A DNA stretch of 64,000 bases from Fictibacillus phosphorivorans (GTDB taxonomy: Bacteria; Bacillota; Bacilli; Bacillales; Fictibacillaceae): positions 1 to 64,000 of the forward strand of contig NZ_JAMBOR010000018.1 in assembly GCF_023715845.1 (NCBI RefSeq), given 5' to 3'. Of this stretch, positions 44,407 through 53,503 are shown piece by piece. The notes beneath the pieces were generated by a model that worked only from the letters and a program-made list of their open reading frames with translations, did no database searches and was not told the origin of the DNA. Within the stretch, counting starts at the first letter, position 1. Every line of letters starts with the position of its first letter. The translations under genes and the position numbers were made by a program.

Positions 44407-44473
44407 TCTCTTCCTGAATAAAACAGTTTAGGTAATCGAAGATAGGGGAAAAATAAAAAAGAGGAGTGATTCC

Positions 44474-44770
44474 ATGAAACCACAGACAAAAGAACGTGCC
44501 GAGCTTGTTTATTCGATGCTCGGACAAATCATTGAAAAACAGAGCGGGACTGAACAAGAATTTAATCGTTTAACCGAAATATGCCAATTATTAAAGGAAG
44601 ATATTGAAATCGGAGAAAAAACTTCTGGAGTGCTAGATGATCTAAGCGAACTCGGAGGTAAAGCTTTGGATTTTAATTCTGATGAGCAAAGAGAAGCATT
44701 TATAAAGCAGGAAGGTCGAAAACTTGAAGAATACCATGAGCATTTTAAAGCCTTATTTGAAGAAAAATGA
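44474..44770 (+). CDS. 98-residue coiled/helical protein of unknown function
   Basis: I do not recognise this protein. It is acidic and predicted all helical, with no signal or membrane segment (e.g. EFNRLTEICQLLKEDIEIGE, GRKLEEYHEHFKALFEEK). AGAGGAGTGATTCC precedes the ATG. It is divergent from the PBP gene. The 346 bp after it (44771-45116) hold the periodic GAGCG array. Confidence 0.6.
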   Translation: MKPQTKERAELVYSMLGQIIEKQSGTEQEFNRLTEICQLLKEDIEIGEKTSGVLDDLSELGGKALDFNSDEQREAFIKQEGRKLEEYHEHFKALFEEK

Positions 44771-44827
44771 TCTAAGCGAACCGGCTTAGGTCTTTTTTTT
44801 ATGGATTTTAAGCACGAATTCATTTGG

Positions 44828-44938
44828 TTGAGCGAAAAATGAAGATTCTGAGCGAAGGTGAATCTTGTTTGAGCGTAGCGTAGTAATCTTGAGCGAAAAG
44901 GGGGATGTTTTGAGCGTAGATCGAAGTTTTTGAGCGAA
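44828..44938 (+). repeat. array of six TGAGCG(A/T)A motifs at 20/21-bp spacing
   Basis: GAGCG starts at 44830, 44850, 44871, 44891, 44912 and 44932, spacings 20, 21, 20, 21, 20. The bases between are not conserved, apart from T just before each core. The phase is identical to the CGTGG array at 4168-4256 but with another core. Downstream of a small gene and upstream of the GNAT gene; role unknown. Confidence 0.75.
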
Positions 44939-45116
44939 CGTGTAATAAATATAAAAACACGTACCGTGAAAAAGGGATATAGCAAGCTCAAGCTCAAGGT
45001 AAAAACGATTCAGGATTTTGTCGAACGATTTAGGTAGTTATTTAACGGTGCATTTTATACAATAAAATTAAATAAAATGACCAGTCGTTTTAAATAAAGA
45101 TCAGGGAGTGAAATCC

Positions 45117-46034
45117 ATGCTAGTCATTAAACGTTTTGATGAGATATCTTATAAAGAAGCAATAACTTTATGGAATGAATCTTGGAAACATTACTTCTCA
45201 GATATGACAATGGACCTTAACCGGTTTTTGCAAAAAGTAACGGGTGAGGGAATCTCCTTAGAACATTCAGTTGTCGCTGTTTATGAGGGAAAGCTCGCAG
45301 GATTTGCACTGAATAGTTTTAGAACAATTAATGGCAAGCGATTTGTATGGAACGGCGGAACTGCGATTGCCCCTGATTTTAGAGGAATGGGAATCGGAGA
45401 AAAACTAATCCAAGCCTGTTTGGAGATCTACGAAGAGCAAAACGTTGATTTTGCACGTTTAGAAGCCATTAAAGAGAACGAAAAAGCCATAAAGTTATAT
45501 GAGAAGATGGGTTATCAAACGTTTGAAGAGCTGTCTTTTTTGCTGCATGAAGGCGAGATTTCGGTCATTCAAGGGTCAAGTTCAAATGTCGTAGTGAAAA
45601 ATGCAACGATACAAGAGGTATTATCCTTATCATTTTTTGAGCCGCTTACGGCCTGGCAAACCCAATTTCAAAGTTTAAAAGACTTTTCATGTGCACTGGC
45701 AGTGGATGGTGGACGGCCGGTTGGGTATGCAGTGTATAAAAAGAGCTTCAAAGAAACGGGAGAGCTCGCAGGAATTGTTCTCTATCAGTGTGCAATAGAT
45801 ACCAAGTGTGACTTAGAAGAAGAGACAACCGCAAATCTGATCAATTTCGCTTTTGCACCAGAAGCAGGAGCCATAAGAAGATTGACGATGAATCTTCCTA
45901 AAAAGCAGGATACCTTAAGCCGCTTGTTGAAGAAAGCAGGGTTTACTACGTTCGTTGAACAAGTGCATATGGAACGCCCTATTAAAAAAGGTAGCAGAAA
46001 CAAAGGCAGCAAAAACTTTTTCCGAATAGACTGA
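45117..46034 (+). CDS. GNAT-family N-acetyltransferase
   Basis: 305 residues. The N-terminal GNAT domain (about 1-140) has the acetyl-CoA loop APDFRGMGIGEKLIQACLEI and the C-terminal strand LYEKMGYQTFEELS. The second half (about 150-295) looks like a degenerate second GNAT domain (GGRPVGYAVYKKSFKETGEL, LLKKAGFTTFVEQVHME). Substrate unknown. The ATG 45117 has AGGGAG 8 nt upstream. Confidence 0.82.
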   Translation: MLVIKRFDEISYKEAITLWNESWKHYFSDMTMDLNRFLQKVTGEGISLEHSVVAVYEGKLAGFALNSFRTINGKRFVWNGGTAIAPDFRGMGIGEKLIQACLEIYEEQNVDFARLEAIKENEKAIKLYEKMGYQTFEELSFLLHEGEISVIQGSSSNVVVKNATIQEVLSLSFFEPLTAWQTQFQSLKDFSCALAVDGGRPVGYAVYKKSFKETGELAGIVLYQCAIDTKCDLEEETTANLINFAFAPEAGAIRRLTMNLPKKQDTLSRLLKKAGFTTFVEQVHMERPIKKGSRNKGSKNFFRID

Positions 46035-46085
46035 AAACTCTGTTATACTTGAAATGGATAACGTGCTATAAATGGAGGAAGCATC

Positions 46086-46694
46086 ATGCCTAAAGTTTCA
46101 GATCAGTATAAAGAAGAGAAACGAAACCACATACTCGAAAGTGCTCTAAAATGTTTCGGAGAAAAAGGATATCAAGCGACAATTATTGATGATATCGTGA
46201 AAGACTCAAATATTAGCAAAGGTGCTATCTATAATTATTTTGAAAGTAAAGAAGAGATATATTTACAGCTTCTAAAAAAGCGAACGAATTCGTTTTTTGA
46301 AGAAATGGATGAGATAAATGCCAACCTTACAAGTGCCAAAGAGAAACTAACAAATCTATTTAAACGATTCAAAAAACAAGGATTAAAAGAAGAAGATCAG
46401 CAGACTATGCGTGTTTATATTGAGTTTTGGCTTTATGGATCAAGACAAGAGGATTTAAGGAAAATTCTTGCGGAGAGATACAACCGTTTTATCGATTATA
46501 TTGTAAATATAGTAGTAGACGGCCAGAAGTCCGGAGAGATCAAGAAAGAAATCGATCCCCAGAATATCTCACGAATCTTCTGGGCGATCCGTGATGGCAA
46601 TGTATTGCACTATTCCTTTTTAGGAGAAGAAGAGCAATACAAAATTGCATGGGATACTATAGAAGAAATGTTCTTAAACTACGTGCAGCAATAA
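46086..46694 (+). CDS. TetR/AcrR-family transcriptional regulator
   Basis: 202 residues. The N-terminal HTH reads HILESALKCFGEKGYQATII then DDIVKDSNISKGAIYNYFES, the canonical TetR DNA-binding domain. The C-terminal helical ligand domain ends NYVQQ. Similar in layout to FadR/YerO-type Bacillus regulators. GGAGGAAGCATC precedes the ATG. A truncated membrane-protein relic follows convergently and may be a former target. Confidence 0.85.
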   Translation: MPKVSDQYKEEKRNHILESALKCFGEKGYQATIIDDIVKDSNISKGAIYNYFESKEEIYLQLLKKRTNSFFEEMDEINANLTSAKEKLTNLFKRFKKQGLKEEDQQTMRVYIEFWLYGSRQEDLRKILAERYNRFIDYIVNIVVDGQKSGEIKKEIDPQNISRIFWAIRDGNVLHYSFLGEEEQYKIAWDTIEEMFLNYVQQ

Positions 46695-46720
46695 AGACGC
46701 CAACAGTGGCGTCTTTTTTC
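46693..46720. terminator. terminator of the tetR-type gene
   Basis: Stem AAAGACGCC / GGCGTCTTT with loop AACAGT and T6; overlaps the stop codon. Confidence 0.85.
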
Positions 46721-46742
46721 ATTAATTTATGAACGATTGGTA

Positions 46743-46911
46743 TTAATGACTTTTTCGAATCACCCAAAAAATGATGAGAGATGCAATGAGTACGATAAGT
46801 ATCGTAGGTTGTGTGAAACCAGATGAACCCGTAAGAATATCATAGACATTTGAAACCCCTTGGCTAAATAACCAAATGAGAGGTGTATAAGGGGAAAGAA
46901 TATAAAGTCCC
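46743..46911 (-). pseudogene. C-terminal relic of a membrane transport protein
   Basis: On the minus strand about 55 codons read LSPYTPLIWLFSQGVSNVYD, then a hydrophobic helix PTILIVLIASLIIFWVIRKS and a stop at 46743-46745. There is no start codon and an in-frame stop lies just upstream, so this is the end of a lost multi-helix protein, possibly an ABC-2-type permease. The remaining sequence to 47120 shows no gene. Confidence 0.5.
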
Positions 46912-47120
46912 TATATCCATATAAGGTCTAATAGTCATAAAATCTGTAGAGATTGGTAAATCAGTAGCAACTCTAATTTAACTTTAATGCTTTTTAAAAG
47001 CCCCCCTAATTAACGACTTTATTTGTCTAAGAAATACCCCTTTTGTTGGGAATTATCGACAAAATAGTCCTTTCGTGTAGCTGGAAATAAGAGTAGACTA
47101 ATAGAGTAACATGTTTGTAA

Positions 47121-47146
47121 TGTAACTTTTTACGAATAATCACGAC
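47121..47146 (+). promoter_or_regulatory. SigX-type autoregulatory promoter
   Basis: TGTAAC (47121-47126) and CGAC (47143-47146) with a 16-nt spacer, close to the known sigma-X consensus, 31 nt before the sigX start. Confidence 0.78.
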
Positions 47147-47177
47147 TACATATATAGATAGACAGGGGGCCATTCTG

Positions 47178-47723
47178 GTGAAGGAAACGTTCGACCGGTT
47201 ATACGATGAATATCACCACGCGTTGTTCCAATTTCTCTTTTACATGGTCCGAAACCGTGAATCGGCGGAGGATCTTGTTCAGGAAGTTTATATCAGGGTA
47301 CTAAACGCGTATAAAAGTTTTGAAGGAAAAAGTTCAGAAAAAACATGGTTGTATTCGATAGCTAGGCATGTGGCCATTGACTGGCTTAGAAAACAATCAA
47401 GACGCAACAAACGATTTTTGATCTTTGACATTAAAGAAAGTGAAAGTTTGCTAAAAGATCAGGACCCCCTTCCAGATGAGTTATTAGCAAAAAAAGAGTC
47501 TTATAAAGATTTATATAAAATGCTAAAACGCTGTACGTTAGATCAGCAGCAGGTACTCGTGCTTCGGTACATTCAGTCATTATCTATCTCAGAAACTGCG
47601 CAAGTATTAAGTTGGACAGAAAGCAAAGTGAAAACCACCCAGCACCGGGCCATAAAAGAACTGCGCAAATGGCTGGATCAACAACCGGGCCTGGAGGAGG
47701 AATTGAAAGATGGAACCAATTAA
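47178..47723 (+). CDS. sigX: ECF RNA polymerase sigma factor SigX
   Basis: 181 residues. Region 2 contains YHHALFQFLFYMVRNRESAE and SEKTWLYSIARHVAIDWLRK, which closely match Bacillus subtilis SigX as remembered. Region 4 has LDQQQVLVLRYIQSLSISET and WTESKVKTTQHRAIKELRKW. SigX controls cell-surface charge and resistance to cationic peptides. The start is GTG at 47178 with AGGGGG upstream. It overlaps the anti-sigma gene by 14 nt. Confidence 0.93.
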   Translation: MKETFDRLYDEYHHALFQFLFYMVRNRESAEDLVQEVYIRVLNAYKSFEGKSSEKTWLYSIARHVAIDWLRKQSRRNKRFLIFDIKESESLLKDQDPLPDELLAKKESYKDLYKMLKRCTLDQQQVLVLRYIQSLSISETAQVLSWTESKVKTTQHRAIKELRKWLDQQPGLEEELKDGTN

Positions 47724-48888
47724 GTGGAACGATGAAAAAATTGAACAACATCTTAAAAGTCTGCCGCCTATAAAAGACCGCCAATCCAAACAAGAACTGT
47801 ATCTAAAGGTAGAGGCGAAGGTTGAATATAAAAACAATAAAGGGAAGCGGCTTCCGACATGGAGTCTTCCCGCTCTTGCGACTGCTTGTGCACTTGTGAT
47901 TTTTGGTGTTTTTGCTCCTGAACTTGTGAAGAATGGTGGAACGAAGGAGCAAAATAAGGTGGTGCAGCATGAAGCTAAGAAAGAGTCTAATGAAATGAAT
48001 ACAACCATGACTACAGACGGAGAAGTTAGTTTGAAATTTGATAATAAAACAGCGCCTGTTTCATATCATGGTCCTATTCAAGAGAGCTCCCTGCAAAGCA
48101 CCGAGACAGAGCGGGATTGGGTTACAGTAGGATACTTGGATGAGCAGGCCCAGCTTGCAATACCAGTAAGCTTTATAACGAAGCCAAATCAATACTTGGA
48201 TAAAGTAAACGAACAGCTACAGAAATTTAAGCCAGCATCAGCTGGACTTATGGAAAGTCCATTGCAGCGCGCCAAGATTACGGAAGAAGAGGAAACGGTA
48301 ATCATCGACTGGCCGGCAGGATCCATTTATGAAGCAGAAGAGCCATTGCTCAAAAACCTGATTGCTTTAACCTTCTCAAATGAAAATCAAAAATATAAAG
48401 TTGAATTCAGAACAGAAGGCAAAACGGGTTACGAATTCCCAAACTATGGACTAGTGAAAGGGTGGAACCTAGAAGTTCCTGGTGCTCCTCATTTCAGATA
48501 TGATGCACCAACAACAGACACCTTTATTGTCAGCCTTTTTTCTGCAGGTCAGGAAGCGGATGACATGCCAGCTGATCTCGATGATGCCCTTGAAGTTATG
48601 GATGAAGAACAAGAACGTGGTTTGAAGCCATTGCTTCCCAAAAATCTAGAATTAGAAGTTAAAATAACTGGAAAACATTCAGTTGAAATAACATTCCCTG
48701 ATTCATTTAAACTTCAGCCAGATAATCAAGAACATCAGATGATGATTGATGCGATCTTGCTTACTGCGAAAAGCTATGATTACGATACCGTCAAGTTTAA
48801 CAATACGGGATTAGAAGCCATCGGACCTTATCAGCTAAATAAACCAATAGAAGGTATTAAAGGACAAAATGTATATCACTATCAATAA
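47710..48888 (+). CDS. rsiX: anti-sigma-X factor RsiX
   Basis: 392 residues. A cytoplasmic N-terminus (about 1-50), one transmembrane helix (SLPALATACALVIFGVFAP) and a large extracytoplasmic domain with two related halves (SLQSTETERDWVTVGYLDEQ ... TDTFIVSLF) characteristic of RsiX, including a GerMN-like fold. It holds SigX inactive at the membrane. GGAGGAATTG lies in the end of sigX, giving coupled translation. Confidence 0.88.
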   Translation: MEPIKWNDEKIEQHLKSLPPIKDRQSKQELYLKVEAKVEYKNNKGKRLPTWSLPALATACALVIFGVFAPELVKNGGTKEQNKVVQHEAKKESNEMNTTMTTDGEVSLKFDNKTAPVSYHGPIQESSLQSTETERDWVTVGYLDEQAQLAIPVSFITKPNQYLDKVNEQLQKFKPASAGLMESPLQRAKITEEEETVIIDWPAGSIYEAEEPLLKNLIALTFSNENQKYKVEFRTEGKTGYEFPNYGLVKGWNLEVPGAPHFRYDAPTTDTFIVSLFSAGQEADDMPADLDDALEVMDEEQERGLKPLLPKNLELEVKITGKHSVEITFPDSFKLQPDNQEHQMMIDAILLTAKSYDYDTVKFNNTGLEAIGPYQLNKPIEGIKGQNVYHYQ

Positions 48889-48895
48889 AAATATC

Positions 48896-48925
48896 GAAAA
48901 AGGCTGCAATTTGCAGTCTTTTTCT
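48896..48925 (+). terminator. sigX-rsiX terminator
   Basis: Stem AAAAAGGCTGCAA / TTGCAGTCTTTTT with one mismatch, directly after rsiX. Confidence 0.75.
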
Positions 48926-49003
48926 TATGGGAAAAAAGTAACTTTGCGTTTCAGCCCATCGACTAATAGAGTGTAAGAGCTAATTTTAGAGAGGATGTAT
49001 GAG

Positions 49004-49458
49004 ATGAAACGCATACTTATCGCATTTGTTTCATTAGGGCTCGCTGCATTATTAATTCTAGGTGGTGTAAACATAGTAAAAGCTTCACCATCCTATGATC
49101 AAGAAGTAACAGAAACGGCTAAACTCTTTCAAAGGGACTCCATGGGGCGGTACCACCTAAAGGGTTTGATGCATCAGGGTTTACCCAATATATTTTTAGA
49201 ACAAATGTAGTGGATAAAAGTCTTCCAAGAACGACAGCTGCACAATATGAGGGAGGAACGGCTGTTGTGAAAGGAAAGGAGAAAATGGGAGATCTTGTTT
49301 TCTTTAAAATAAACGGCAAAAGCATTTCATTTGTTGGCATTTATCTTGGGAACGAAGAATTTGCGGCTACCTCTAAAGGGGTACGCATTCAATCATTAAA
49401 CACAAAGTATTGGAAAGATCGTTACGCAGGAGCCCGACGATATTTACCGCAAATGTAA
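49004..49458 (+). pseudogene. NlpC/P60-type protein, frameshifted and lacking catalytic residues
   Basis: A signal peptide (RILIAFVSLGLAALLILGGV) starts at ATG 49004 with GAGGA upstream. Then three frames must be joined: KGTPWGG, PPKGFDASGFTQYIFRTNVV, and DKSLPRTTAAQYEGGTAVVK to RRYLPQM. That is an NlpC/P60 cell-wall peptidase domain of about 150 residues, but the nucleophile Cys of FDCSGF is Ala and the catalytic His of SHVGIY is Phe. So even the repaired protein would not be an active peptidase. Confidence 0.75.
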
Positions 49459-49606
49459 AGATTTAAACCGCTGCTCTCAAGATTAGGAGGACAGTGTTTT
49501 TTATTTTGAAGTAAAAATGCCAGCAATTAAGCCCTTTTGTATGAAATTAGGTTAAACGACACCTTCATAAGGTCATACTGGTTAATGATGAAAAGAGGTG
49601 TGACCA

Positions 49607-50572
49607 ATGACTATTATTCGACTTGGATTTGTTGCGATGAGCATGGAACTGAAGAATGCTTCTCCCTCACAGACAATGACATATAAACAGTTTAGCCAGC
49701 TTCAGAATAGAGAAGCGGGATTACGAAAACTTGAACGAATTTCACTTTCAAATGTAACCAATACATTGAGGATTTTAAAACATGCAGTCGCTCATGATGT
49801 TACTTTTTATCGGATGACTTCACGGTTGATACCTCTTGCCAATCACAGTGATTTACTAGACTGGGATTATATCAGTCCTTTAACGAATGCTCTTCATGAG
49901 ATGGGGCATTTTGCTCAAAAGCATAAGATGAGGCTGGATTTTCATCCTGATCATTTTGTTTTGATCAATTCTCCTAAAAAAGAAGTCTTGAAGAACTCTT
50001 TAAAAACTCTTCAGCTTCACTATAAGCTCTTAAAAAATATGGGGATTGATCCAACCCATCGATGTGTGATGCATGTGGGGGGCAACTACAAAGAGACAGA
50101 TGTAGCACTTGAGAGATTTGTACAAAATTGGGCTTTCGTTCCCGTTCAGATCCAAAAGATGATTATGCTCGAAAATGATGACACGTCTTTTACGATGGCA
50201 GATGCTCTTTATTTATGCGAAAAACTTCAGATACCGCTTGTATTTGACTATCACCATCACCTTGCCTACCACCAGGATGAAAATTGGGTTCAGCACTGGC
50301 CTAGAGTGGTAGAATCATGGAAACGATCCCCGCTACCTTTAAAGATGCACATTTCCAGTCCTAAAAGTGAAAAGCAGTTTAGACATCACGCAGATTATGT
50401 AGATGTTTCGATGTTATTTGATTTTCTAAAGGAAGTAAAAGGGAGCGTGGAACATATCGACTGCATGATTGAATCCAAGAAAAAGGATGTAGCTCTTTTT
50501 CAGCTTATGAGGGAAATAAAAGAAAGAAAAGATGTTGAGATTATGGATGGAGCTTCATTCCGGCTTAAATAA
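49607..50572 (+). CDS. uvsE: UV damage endonuclease UvsE
   Basis: 321 residues, the length of Bacillus UvsE. Cuts 5' to UV photoproducts and starts alternative excision repair. The TIM-barrel metal site residues are visible: FYRMTSRLIPLANH, RLDFHPDHF, MHVGGNYKET, MLENDD, FDYHHHLAYH and LKMHISSPKSEKQFR-HHADYV. AAGAGGTGTGACC precedes the ATG. Confidence 0.93.
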   Translation: MTIIRLGFVAMSMELKNASPSQTMTYKQFSQLQNREAGLRKLERISLSNVTNTLRILKHAVAHDVTFYRMTSRLIPLANHSDLLDWDYISPLTNALHEMGHFAQKHKMRLDFHPDHFVLINSPKKEVLKNSLKTLQLHYKLLKNMGIDPTHRCVMHVGGNYKETDVALERFVQNWAFVPVQIQKMIMLENDDTSFTMADALYLCEKLQIPLVFDYHHHLAYHQDENWVQHWPRVVESWKRSPLPLKMHISSPKSEKQFRHHADYVDVSMLFDFLKEVKGSVEHIDCMIESKKKDVALFQLMREIKERKDVEIMDGASFRLK

Positions 50573-50594
50573 AACCTTGTTGCGGCAAGGTTTT
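50573..50594 (+). terminator. terminator of uvsE
   Basis: Stem AACCTTG / CAAGGTT with a 6-nt loop and TTCT tail. Confidence 0.65.
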
Positions 50595-50736
50595 CTCTAT
50601 GTTAAGAATTTGTCGAAAGATTTGTAAAACTAATTCATTGACGGATGAAATTATTGGGAATTATAATTTAAATACTTAGTAAACATAAATGTATAAAAAG
50701 TTTATAAGAATGAAAAACACTCTGGGAGGGCTAAAA

Positions 50737-51462
50737 ATGAAAAAAGTTGCCATGATTACGGGTGGATCAAAGGGATTAGGGAAAGCGCTTACGCTGTTTT
50801 TTGCTAGAGAAGGATACAATCTAGCCATATGTGCAAGGAATGAAGTAGAGATTCAAAAGGTGAAAGAGAAGGCAGAAACATGGGGAGCTAACGTATTGGC
50901 AATAAGTGCAGATATGTCTAAAACAAAAGATGTGGAACGTTTTGTAGCATTGTCTGAAGAGTACTTCGGAAGAATTGATGTGCTCATCAACAATGCGTCT
51001 ATATTAGGCCCAAGCCCGATGCCGTATCTGCTGGATTATCCTGAACAAGATTTTGAAGAGGTATTGCGCGTTAATACGATCGGACCATTTCTCGTAACAA
51101 GACGAGTGCTCCCGATCATGCTGCAAAAACAGCAGGGAAGTATCATTAACATCACATCTGAGGCAGGTGCAACAGGCTATGCAGGATGGGGAGCGTATGG
51201 CATATCAAAGTTTGCATTGGAAGGTCTTACAGAAACGTGGGCGGATGAAGTAAATGGTTCAGGGGTACGTGTAAACATGGTGGACCCTGGTGAAATGGAT
51301 ACAGATATGCACGAGCGAGCGGTTCCAGATTGTGATTATGAGCTCGCAAAACCTGAAGATGTTACCGCTGTATTTGGCTACTTAGCATCAGACGCATCAA
51401 AACATATCACTGGCAAAAGATTCGAAGCAGAGGCGTTTCAGCTTGAGGGGAGTGAAAACTGA
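50737..51462 (+). CDS. short-chain dehydrogenase/reductase
   Basis: 241 residues, a Rossmann NAD(P)-binding enzyme. The cofactor loop is TGGSKGLGKAL, the NNAS motif follows, and the catalytic set is S (NITSEAG), Y and K in AYGISKFALEG. The substrate is unknown. The ATG 50737 has GGGAGGG 7 nt upstream. Its stop codon overlaps the next start (TGATGG), so it is cotranscribed with the QueA-like gene. Confidence 0.88.
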   Translation: MKKVAMITGGSKGLGKALTLFFAREGYNLAICARNEVEIQKVKEKAETWGANVLAISADMSKTKDVERFVALSEEYFGRIDVLINNASILGPSPMPYLLDYPEQDFEEVLRVNTIGPFLVTRRVLPIMLQKQQGSIINITSEAGATGYAGWGAYGISKFALEGLTETWADEVNGSGVRVNMVDPGEMDTDMHERAVPDCDYELAKPEDVTAVFGYLASDASKHITGKRFEAEAFQLEGSEN

Positions 51463-52487
51463 TGGAATCTGCTATGAAGTTTGAGCTTCCACAAGAATTA
51501 AATGCAAAAGAACCACCTGAGCGCAGGGGGCTTCGCCGAGATTACGTGAAGATGATGGTATTAAATAAGACAACAGGTCAGACAGAACATACGAAATTTT
51601 ATCAGCTGGACCGTTATTTAAAAAAAGGAGATCTCCTCGTACTGAATGTGAGCCGTACAGTTCCTGCCGTTTTAAAAAGTATAAGAGAGATTGACGGAAC
51701 AGAAGTCGAAGTGAGACTCGCTCACAGAAAGAATGAGTCACTTTGGGAAGCCCTTCCGGTGAGCGGAAACCTTGTGAAAGGAGATGTGATTCGATTTTCG
51801 CCAACACTTACGGCAACAGTAGTCGAACAATCATCCGAAACACCTTTTGTTTCCCTCGCATTTAGCTTATGCTGCTCCTCTCTATATAACCAGATTTATA
51901 GTCTTGGAGAACCTGTGAGGTACGAGTACATTCAAGAACCTTGGAATCTAGATTATTATCAAACGGTATTTGCAACCATTCCGGGTTCCGTTGAAATGCC
52001 GTCAGCAGGGCGTGCATTCAGTTGGGAACTTCTTTTCCGACTGCAAAAGAAAGGTGTCCGAATCGCATATATTACACTTCACACAGGACTCAGTTATCTT
52101 CTGGATGATAAGTGGCAAAAGGGACCAGATGAAAATTTTGAAAACTATGAGGTTTCTGAAGAGACAGTAAACCTAATTCATGAGACAAAAAAAAGTGGAG
52201 GTCGAGTAGTTGCAGTAGGTACAACGGTCGTCAGAGCTTTAGAAACCGTGGCTCTTAAGAAGGGGAGATTGCAGGCTCACACAGGCTGGACGAACTTATA
52301 CATTACAAAAGATACAAAACTGCAAATCTGTGATGGATTGATAACAGGTATGCACGAACCTGAAGCGAGTCATCTACAGCTCCTTTCTGCATTTGTTGAT
52401 CAAGATAAGTTGTATGAAGCTTATCAAGGTGCGATCGAACAGGGTTATTTGTGGCACGAATTTGGAGATATGAATCTGATCTTATAG
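51462..52487 (+). CDS. QueA-like S-adenosylmethionine-dependent ribosyltransferase-isomerase paralogue
   Basis: 341 residues, the full length of QueA, which adds the epoxycyclopentane ring to tRNA 7-aminomethyl-deazaguanine. Family segments are present: LRRDYVKMMVLNKTTG, GDLLVLNVSRTVPA, ALPVSGNLVKGD, YITLHTGLSYL and GGRVVAVGTTVVRALE. They diverge from canonical QueA; for example PTAGLHF is PSAGRAF here. It is not in a ruvB-tgt context but with an SDR and a VOC gene. It may be a specialised paralogue acting on another substrate. Confidence 0.8.
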   Translation: MESAMKFELPQELNAKEPPERRGLRRDYVKMMVLNKTTGQTEHTKFYQLDRYLKKGDLLVLNVSRTVPAVLKSIREIDGTEVEVRLAHRKNESLWEALPVSGNLVKGDVIRFSPTLTATVVEQSSETPFVSLAFSLCCSSLYNQIYSLGEPVRYEYIQEPWNLDYYQTVFATIPGSVEMPSAGRAFSWELLFRLQKKGVRIAYITLHTGLSYLLDDKWQKGPDENFENYEVSEETVNLIHETKKSGGRVVAVGTTVVRALETVALKKGRLQAHTGWTNLYITKDTKLQICDGLITGMHEPEASHLQLLSAFVDQDKLYEAYQGAIEQGYLWHEFGDMNLIL

Positions 52488-52498
52488 GAGAAATAAGC

Positions 52499-52846
52499 AT
52501 GCTTCATCATATTGGGGTATACGTTACAAATCTTGAAAAGTCACTACAAGTCTATGAAACCATCTTGCCTGTTGAGAAAAAAGAGATAGTAAATTGGAAT
52601 AACTTTGACCTCATGTTTTTAACAGGTGCCGGCTTTAGGTTAGAATTAATCCCAGAAACAATGCCTGATTCCCGCACCACTCATATTGCTTTTTCTGTAG
52701 ATCATATGGAAAATAAAATAACAGAGCTCCAACAATCTGGGATATCACCATCCGAAGGACCTTTTAACCTAGAAAACGGGTGGAAAACAGTATTTTATGA
52801 AGGACCAGATGGTGAGGAGATCGAATTTATACAAACTAGTAATTAG
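52499..52846 (+). CDS. VOC/glyoxalase-family protein
   Basis: 115 residues with the two beta-alpha-beta-beta-beta modules: LHHIGVYVTNLEKSLQVYET and THIAFSVDHMENKITELQQS, ending EGPDGEEIEFIQ. His4 and the C-terminal Glu are plausible metal ligands. The start at 52499 has AGGAG 8 nt upstream. Third gene of the SDR-QueA-like operon. Confidence 0.82.
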   Translation: MLHHIGVYVTNLEKSLQVYETILPVEKKEIVNWNNFDLMFLTGAGFRLELIPETMPDSRTTHIAFSVDHMENKITELQQSGISPSEGPFNLENGWKTVFYEGPDGEEIEFIQTSN

Positions 52847-52865
52847 ATTTCTTCTTAAGGATGCA

Positions 52866-52895
52866 GAATCTTCTTTAATAGAAGATTCCTTTTTT
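52866..52895 (+). terminator. operon terminator
   Basis: Stem GAATCTTCT / AGAAGATTC with loop TTAAT and CTTTTTTT. Confidence 0.88.
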
Positions 52896-52938
52896 TAAAA
52901 TACCCCTCGTCTAGAGTTGTATCAAAAGGAGGTTTCAC

Positions 52939-53445
52939 ATGCTCTACCATTTTTCAGAAGAGGATACTATCGATATCTTTCATCCAAGGAAACATCAGAG
53001 TTTTCCTGACCGTCCACCTATGGTTTGGGCGATCGATGGGGAGCGCTCTCCTTTATATCTTTTTCCGCGTGATTGCCCTCGAATTGGATTTTGGGCGACC
53101 CCTGAAACAAGCGCTATAGACCGTGAAAAGTATTTACATACAACCTCAGCAGATAAGATCATTGCCATTGAGAGCGGTTGGCTAGAACGTCTAGAAAAGA
53201 CAAAATTATATCGATATTCATTTGCCCCCGATCACTTTACTATTATGGATGAAGGTGCAGGTTATTTCGTATCTTATGAAACGGAGCACCCTCTCGAAGT
53301 GAAGCCAGTAGGATCATTGTTAGAAGCATTGGTTAAAAAGGGTGTAGAGCTTAGAATCTTGCCTTCCCTTACACCACTTAGCGATCAACTGCCGAAAACT
53401 ACTTTGCATTATTCGATGATTAGAATGAGAAATGCTATAAAATAG
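52939..53445 (+). CDS. conserved hypothetical protein (DUF6886-like)
   Basis: 168 residues. MLYHFSEEDTIDIFHPR and MVWAIDGERSPLYLFPRDCP are conserved in a family of unknown function in Bacillus (DUF6886, by recall). The short N-terminal H-F-S and later Y-RYSF resemble ADP-ribosyl-transferase-like or RNA phosphotransferase folds, but this is speculative. AAAGGAGG precedes the ATG. Confidence 0.6.
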   Translation: MLYHFSEEDTIDIFHPRKHQSFPDRPPMVWAIDGERSPLYLFPRDCPRIGFWATPETSAIDREKYLHTTSADKIIAIESGWLERLEKTKLYRYSFAPDHFTIMDEGAGYFVSYETEHPLEVKPVGSLLEALVKKGVELRILPSLTPLSDQLPKTTLHYSMIRMRNAIK

Positions 53446-53503
53446 CCTTCTTCCTAAAATCAAAATATCCCCTCCAAAAGTCAGAAGAGATTCACCTTTC
53501 GAG

